Source: Viola odorata
Lineage: Eukaryota > Streptophyta > Magnoliopsida > Malpighiales > Violaceae
Direction: 5' to 3'
DNA: 64,000 nt
Assembly (NCBI GenBank): GCA_963691705.1
Contig: OY829544.1
Coordinates: 503,501 to 567,500, forward strand
Shown: in pieces, positions 59,072-64,000 of the stretch
Layout: each line of letters opens with the position of its first letter
How positions within the stretch are numbered: the first letter of the stretch is position 1
Notes under the pieces: generated by a model
Database searches by the model: none
Told to the model about the DNA's origin: nothing
What the model saw: only the letters and a program-made list of their open reading frames with translations
Position numbers and translations under genes: made by a program

Positions 59072-61982
59072 CTATCGATTCTCGATGTTATTCGTGAGAC
59101 TGGCTCCTTCCTTCACTTCTCTTGTATCTGTTTCAGTCCCAAGTGAAGGATCTTGTGGAGAGGATGGAAACCTTGGTATGTTGTAATGGTTTGCTGGTCT
59201 GACGTTGGAGAAGCTTGGAGCATTGAAGTTTGTGCCAGTGTCTCTCCTATCTCGGCTCCTATTATCCATTGGTGAGAACTGATCCTTTCTTTCATTAATA
59301 AAGGAAGGTTCTGAAGAGGAGGAACGAAGCCCATCTGCTCGGTTGGGATCAATTTCTGGCATGGGACGTGAGAAATTTGGTGATTTCGGCACGAACTGAT
59401 TCCTTGCTTCACTTCTGCGATACCTGTTTTCAGCCGCAGTGGGAGGGGACTGTGGGGAAAATGATAGTCCTTCTGAACCTTTGAAATCATCTGCTGCCCT
59501 GAGATTTGAGAAGTTTGGACCACTAAAATTTACGTCTCTCCTATCCGGCTCTCTATCATCCATTGATGATGTTTGTGAGAACTGATTCCTCGGTTCACTT
59601 CTTTTATACCTGTTTTCCAGTGCATGGGAAGGCTCTTCTAGGACGGTTGACCGTGTGCCAACTCTCTCATAATTATGTGCTGGTGTCGGGTGCTCATTTT
59701 CATAAGAAAGGATCTCATCTTCAGTGTTTATGCTAGATTCTGAGTCTTCGTACATTGCAGGTCTTCCAATAGAACCAGAGCCAGTGGTCACATTTGGCGC
59801 ATCCTTCAACTTCTTTGCACCACCTTTTTTTGCTGGGCCAAACTTGACATGCCTGACAATCACATATGCCTGCCTTCTCTCCACCCTGGGTCCACTCTCA
59901 ATGATAGTAAAATCTTCAATCTGTAATTATTATTTTTTGATGAACAAGAAAGAGGAACATAGTTACACCAAATGGGATGAATGACTCAGATATAATGGCA
60001 GAAAATTAAAGGATATGCGTGGTACCAAAGTAATGAGGTGAGACAACAATGCTCCAAGGCCCTCCACATCTTCTTCTTCTTGGTTACTCCCAGCCATGTC
60101 CTCTTCATCATCACTTAGTTTTTTGCTGGCCAAGGCTCTACCTCCCTTCTTTTGTGTACCCAAGGCAACACTGTTTCAAACCCGCGAAAGACAACAATCA
60201 CTCTACCAATAAGTATAGTTATTAATCTCAAAGAGCCTGATTAACAAGCCCGGTATTAATGTACAATAAAATAACATTTGAATGCTTGTACCCACAATTC
60301 CATAACTCTTTTACCAACAGCAACAAAGCACCAGCAATAAAATCATTAGGCCTTAAAGAGAGATTAGCTTTTTATTGGTAGTAATACCGTATAATCATAC
60401 AATCTGTGCATGCACCTAGTCAGTAATGAAGATGAAAGCAATGATACAAAAGGCAAAGCCATACTGAGAATGTAGGGACCGTAGAAAAAGGAATGATCCA
60501 AAGCCATACTGAGAATGTAGGGACCGTAGAAAAAGGAATGATCCAATATGTTTATTGTGTTTTGGTAAGAAAAGAATTCTAATAATTTCATTTATGTAAG
60601 ATCAATGCACCAAATTTAAATGCAGCCCATGACAAGAATTGATAACCATATGTGGTACCGATAAATATACAACTCCAAAGGGAAAAAGAGTACCTTCATT
60701 CGATAACCACGCTCCATTAATCTTACCATTGTGTCCGCTTTCATTTTTAAGTCTTTTTGTTCCTGCAAATAAAAGCATGAGCTTTAATGCAAAAATCAAA
60801 GCTTATTTCTTTTGTTTAGTCAGGTAGTACTATAGTGTCTTCGACTTGTCAGAGTGCCAGAATGAACTTACTGTCTTAGCAGCAAAGCGAACCTCTTTGA
60901 AGGGCCCTTTCCGAATTGTTGTCTCTGACTGAAAATTAAAGATTGGATAGCACAATACATAATTAGTTACGGTAGAAGGCTTTCACAGAAGTTCATAGCA
61001 GAAAGAGTACCAGAGCCATTTTCTACACTGGAAGAATTCTCATTGACTTTATTCCAAGCAGCCTGAATAAAGATGGTGTAAAAACTAAAAACATACTGTA
61101 CCTTGCTTTTAGCACGCTCCTTGTCCTTCAGTCATCGCTGGTACAAGTCACGGTGATAGTCCGTGATTTTACAAACAGGTGGATCAGCATCTCTTTGAAC
61201 CTATAACGAAGGAAAAAAAGAATTAAGAATTAAAAAACAATTGAGGCTCATAAAAGATGGATAAGGGTAGTAAACTGCAGGATAGAACTCCTGTGAAGTT
61301 AGTTCCTACATACTCCTAACTAAGAAAAAACAAGTACCACCCAAATGCAATAAAACTTCCCCATTATCAAACTCAAACACGCTAAAAATAGGGAAATGAC
61401 GAAATTGCATTGTATAATGAAAACCCCCAATTGCTTTCCCCCTTTTTCTGCACATAAATGAGTGAAACGGATAAATTACTGTAATTTGTAATCACTAACC
61501 TTGAGCTGCCTTGCTTGTTCAAGGGCGTCACGAAAAGGAACAACTTTGTGCCCTGATCCATATTTTCCATGGGTTACTCACCAAACAATTCAAACGCTTT
61601 CATAAAAATACATAGTTATAAATCAAACACATTGGTGTGTACCTTCATCGCCCACAAGCCTAACATACCGAGCTGTAATTTGGTCATTTAACCGCGGCCC
61701 ATTTGCTATCTTACCCTGAAATCAACAGAACACCACAATTACAAGATCAAAATCCATACAACAACAAAAGGAACAAACACACTACAGTACCGTAGATGGG
61801 GCCGTGAAAAACCTTGCATTGAAGCTAACATCAGTGGGTTTTCTTACAAATTCCCAGATTCGATTCTTCAGTACATTTGGTACGGAGGTTCTAGGAGTGT
61901 AATAATAACGGAGGAAAGAAGCAGAATGGATTTGGCGAGAATAACAGAGCTTAGCTTGATAAATTCTATGCCAAAACGCCAT
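59072..61982 (-). CDS. Mitochondrial-type translation initiation factor IF-3, apparently disrupted
   Basis: Eight exons: 61791-61982, 61643-61715, 61500-61552, 61102-61200, 60872-60928, 60694-60762, 60026-60170, 59072-59920. The N-terminus (MAFWHRIYQAKLCYSRQ...) is a mitochondrial-type presequence. IF-3 N domain: GPRLNDQITARYVRLVGDEG, HKVVPFRDALEQARQLK, DADPPVCKITDYHRDLY. C domain: TIRKGPFKEVRFAAKT, DLKMKADTMVRLMERGYRMK, then IEDFTIIESGPRVERRQAYV. A 250-residue polar tail with decayed repeats follows. IF-3 keeps ribosomal subunits apart and checks start codons. Two defects are visible: an in-frame TGA at 61132-61134 in exon 4, and exon 7 (145 nt) is out of frame by two bases relative to exon 6. 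Splice sites and the long last exon are otherwise intact, so this is either a young pseudogene or carries sequence errors. Confidence 0.8.
60455..60544. repeat. Perfect 45-bp tandem duplication in an IF-3 intron
   Basis: aaagccatactgagaatgta... (45 bp) at 60455-60499 is repeated exactly at 60500-60544. It lies in intron 6 of the IF-3 gene. Confidence 0.95.
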
Positions 61983-63195
61983 TCTGCTTCACATAATTCG
62001 TCTAACTAACTATCTATTCCTTACAAAGTTTCTTTGACAAAGCTCGTCACCCTGTTTGGGTTCTGCGAGGCCTAGCATAGCTCGAATTTTTCCTTCCTTT
62101 TTGTAAAAATAGTAAATACAAATTTGTTGGGCTTATGTCGGCCTTTTTCATGGACGTGGGCTTTCTTTTCAATTCTTTTACTTTAAGAAAAACTGGATTG
62201 GGCTTCAGCACCCCTTTGCGCTATGTTCATTGACCTTCTTCTTTTTTCAAAAAAAAAAACTTTTTTGTTTATTATTTTGGTAAAATATTGAAAAGAAAAA
62301 TAAAAAAAATATATTGACAATACAATTCCAGTGAGTATATTTCTAAAAGTGTTTTTTTTTATAAATTAAATATACAAATAGTTATTAATTGGAAGTTAAT
62401 TTAGTGGAATTGTCTTGTTTGTAATTTGTTGGATATATTTATCCAGGAAAAGTAGTTAAAAATGGTTTTACCAAAAGATAGTTGAAAGGTGACAATTTTA
62501 AATCTATTTCTCGATCCATTATTTCCATAAATATTTGTGGGCTTAAAGTGCTGGGTCCATTTAAGTTGTAGATGGGCTGGACTCAACACATCTGTAAATT
62601 GCCTTGTTACCCAAACCGAACGCGTAGTATCTCTAACCTAGCGCGAAAGCGAGCGAGCGCAAAGAGCGAAGAACAACTGAAGTAGATAAAAAATCTGCTA
62701 CTACTTCGAAGCAAATTTCGCGTCTTGCTTCATCACTCGGCTCGAGGAATTCGTTGCTTTTGTCGTCTCTTCCATTGTTGGGTGCGGAGGTAATTCTTTT
62801 TAATCTCGTTATGTCATTTCAGCTTCTAGGGTTATGGAGATTGATTTAGCTCCATTCAGTTAGATTGGGAAGCTGAAAATTGCTACTGCTACTGCCACTG
62901 CTACTGCTACTACTGTTGTGCTTGCCGAACCTGAGCTACAAAATGAGTTTATAAAGAGTGGCATTCCAATTTTCTATTTATAGCATTTCTTTTTGTGACT
63001 ACATGTAAGTTGAATGCTTAGCTAAGATGAGTTCATCATTTTTATAGGAACTGGAATTTATAAGGCTCTTCGATTCACTCCATATTGCGAAGATAATTTT
63101 ATTCACTGTTTGCTCTTTTGGATTACTGCTTGTGCTAGGTGTTAAACCTTATTTGCAAGGCTGTTCGTCATTAAAATAAAGCGCTTCTAGGTGAA
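61983..63195. promoter_or_regulatory. Divergent promoter of IF-3 and the RBM39-like gene
   Basis: Five TGGGCT site II motifs occur at 62128, 62157, 62199, 62538 and 62573. Site II is a known TCP-bound element of plant genes for mitochondrial and ribosomal proteins. On the RBM39 side, a first non-coding exon ends at about 62789 and a 5'-UTR intron runs 62790-63190 (gtaatt ... cttctag). A (TGCTAC) triplet-type repeat is at about 62881-62917. Confidence 0.55.
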
Positions 63196-63845
63196 ATGGA
63201 CTTTGACGAATATGATTATTTGGAGAAAACTGTAGAAAATCCTGAAGCTCTGACGGTGGAGATTGGTAATGGTGACTCTACAAAGTTTGGGGAGAAAGAG
63301 CGCAGTCGAAGGTCAAGGCATAAGAGTGATGATAAGGATAAGGGTGATGGTGGGGACAATGAAAGTAGCCATCAATCAAAGCGGTCAAAATCTGGCGATG
63401 AGTTGCATGCTCGTGACCTGAGTAAAGAAAGAGGATCATCACGCCATCACTCTCAGTCTAGAGATGGTGAGAGGGATCGACATCGGAGTAACAGGGAACA
63501 TAGAGACAGGGAGAGAGGTAGGGATAGGGATAGAGATGAGAAGAATGGTAAGGAAAGAGAAAGGGACAGAGATCGGGAGCGGAATCGGGAGCGGAACAGG
63601 GGGGAGCGTGACAGTGAAAGGGAGAAAGAGAAGGAAAAGGAGAAGGAGAAGAATATGGAGAAGGAGAAGGAGAAGGATAAGGACAAGGACAAGGAGAGGG
63701 AAAGAGAGCGGTCACGAAGAAGCATGAGTCGATCTGAAAAGCATCAGACTGATCAAGATGAACAAGTAAGAGAAAAAAGTCGGGACCGGGAGTATAGAGA
63801 GAGAGAAAAAGAGAGGGAATTAAGGGAACGGGACAGAGAAAGCAG
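63196..63845 (+). CDS. RBM39/CC1-like splicing factor, N-terminal exon (partial)
   Basis: The first coding exon begins at ATG 63196 (MDFDEYDYLEKTVENPEALT) and ends at a donor (gaaagcag-gtact) after 63845, in phase 2; the remaining exons lie beyond the window. The 216 residues present are an Arg/Ser/Asp/Glu-rich region: SRRSRHKSDDKDKGDGG, then long RD, RE and KE-KD runs (RERDRDRERNRERNRGE, KEKEKEKEKNMEKEKEK). The MDFDEYDYLEKTVENPE start is, from memory, that of plant CC1-like splicing factors (At2g16940), whose later part carries two RRMs and a UHM domain as in human RBM39/CAPERalpha. The RRMs are not visible here, so the identification rests on the N-terminus and the neighbourhood with transportin. 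Confidence 0.75.
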
Positions 63846-64000
63846 GTACTATTTTCTTCGGCTTATTTTGATAGTCTTTCACCTCATTGTTTGCTCTCTA
63901 TTCATATTGTTGTCAACCGGTCATGCTTGATCTGACTGCAGGTCAATTGTTTGCTTGTTTGTTTGGTGGTTCTTTTAAAATGAAAAATTGATGAACCAAG
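63846..64000 (+). other. Start of an RBM39-like intron
   Basis: Begins gtacta and is T-rich. An acceptor-like gactgcag ends at 63941, but the sequence after it does not look like a continuation of the protein, so the intron probably runs past the window edge. Confidence 0.5.

Noticed and set aside
59113..59523. 136-codon ORF on the minus strand
   Set aside because: Overlaps the last exon of IF-3 in another frame, with a repetitive composition inherited from the repeats there.
63453..63725. Ser/Leu/Phe-rich ORFs on the minus strand over the RBM39-like exon
   Set aside because: They are the reverse reading of the GA-rich RE/RD/KE codons of the real + strand exon.

Overview
The window is nuclear DNA from a flowering plant, most likely a core eudicot. 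It has intron-rich genes with GT-AG introns, AT-rich intergenic DNA, small Stowaway- and Harbinger-type elements, and plant-only families (LAT polyamine transporters, DUF616, DUF630/DUF632, clade D PP2C, CPP1, V-ATPase B). No prokaryotic, organellar or viral gene block was found. Species cannot be told from sequence alone.

Layout: LAT/PUT polyamine transporter (+, 240-1646); PP2A B' (B56) regulatory subunit (+, 2570-4229); SecE-family translocase subunit (+, 5755-6821); transportin-1 (-, 7797-15074, about 29 exons); DNAJC17-like J-domain/RRM protein (+, 16984-18744); INO80-complex YL1_C subunit IES6 (-, 19650-21011); DUF616 glycosyltransferase-like protein (+, 21570-23890); V-ATPase subunit B (-, 24797-27919); plastid FAD amine-oxidase-like protein (-, 29289-32298); CPP1 J-like chaperone (+, 33907-35613); DUF630/DUF632 protein (-, 36759-39721); clade D PP2C (-, 46131-49395); mitochondrial-type IF-3 with two apparent lesions (-, 59072-61982); and the 5' part of an RBM39/CC1-like splicing factor (+, 63196 to the window edge). 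The stretches 39.7-46.1 kb and 49.4-59.1 kb are gene-poor and hold MITEs, simple repeats and retroelement remnants.

The genes are mostly housekeeping genes rather than one pathway: nuclear import, chromatin remodelling, splicing, proton pumping, phosphatase control, plastid protein translocation and chaperoning, and organelle translation. From memory, the set SecE2 - IES6 - DUF616 - V-ATPase B - PP2C.D matches Arabidopsis loci At4g38490-At4g38520, and RBM39-like plus transportin matches At2g16940-At2g16950. This suggests a preserved ancestral block, but it was not checked by search.

No clearly new biological system was found. The points most worth checking are: (i) a nonsense codon plus an apparent 2-nt loss in the IF-3 gene; (ii) a near-perfect 190-bp duplication whose junction carries a 15-bp perfect inverted repeat, suggesting template switching; (iii) three tandem 20-residue Ser-Pro repeats at the N-terminus of the PP2A B' protein; (iv) a 1.7-kb Harbinger-like element with internal copies that resemble its ends; and (v) a MITE that starts 13 bp after a stop codon.
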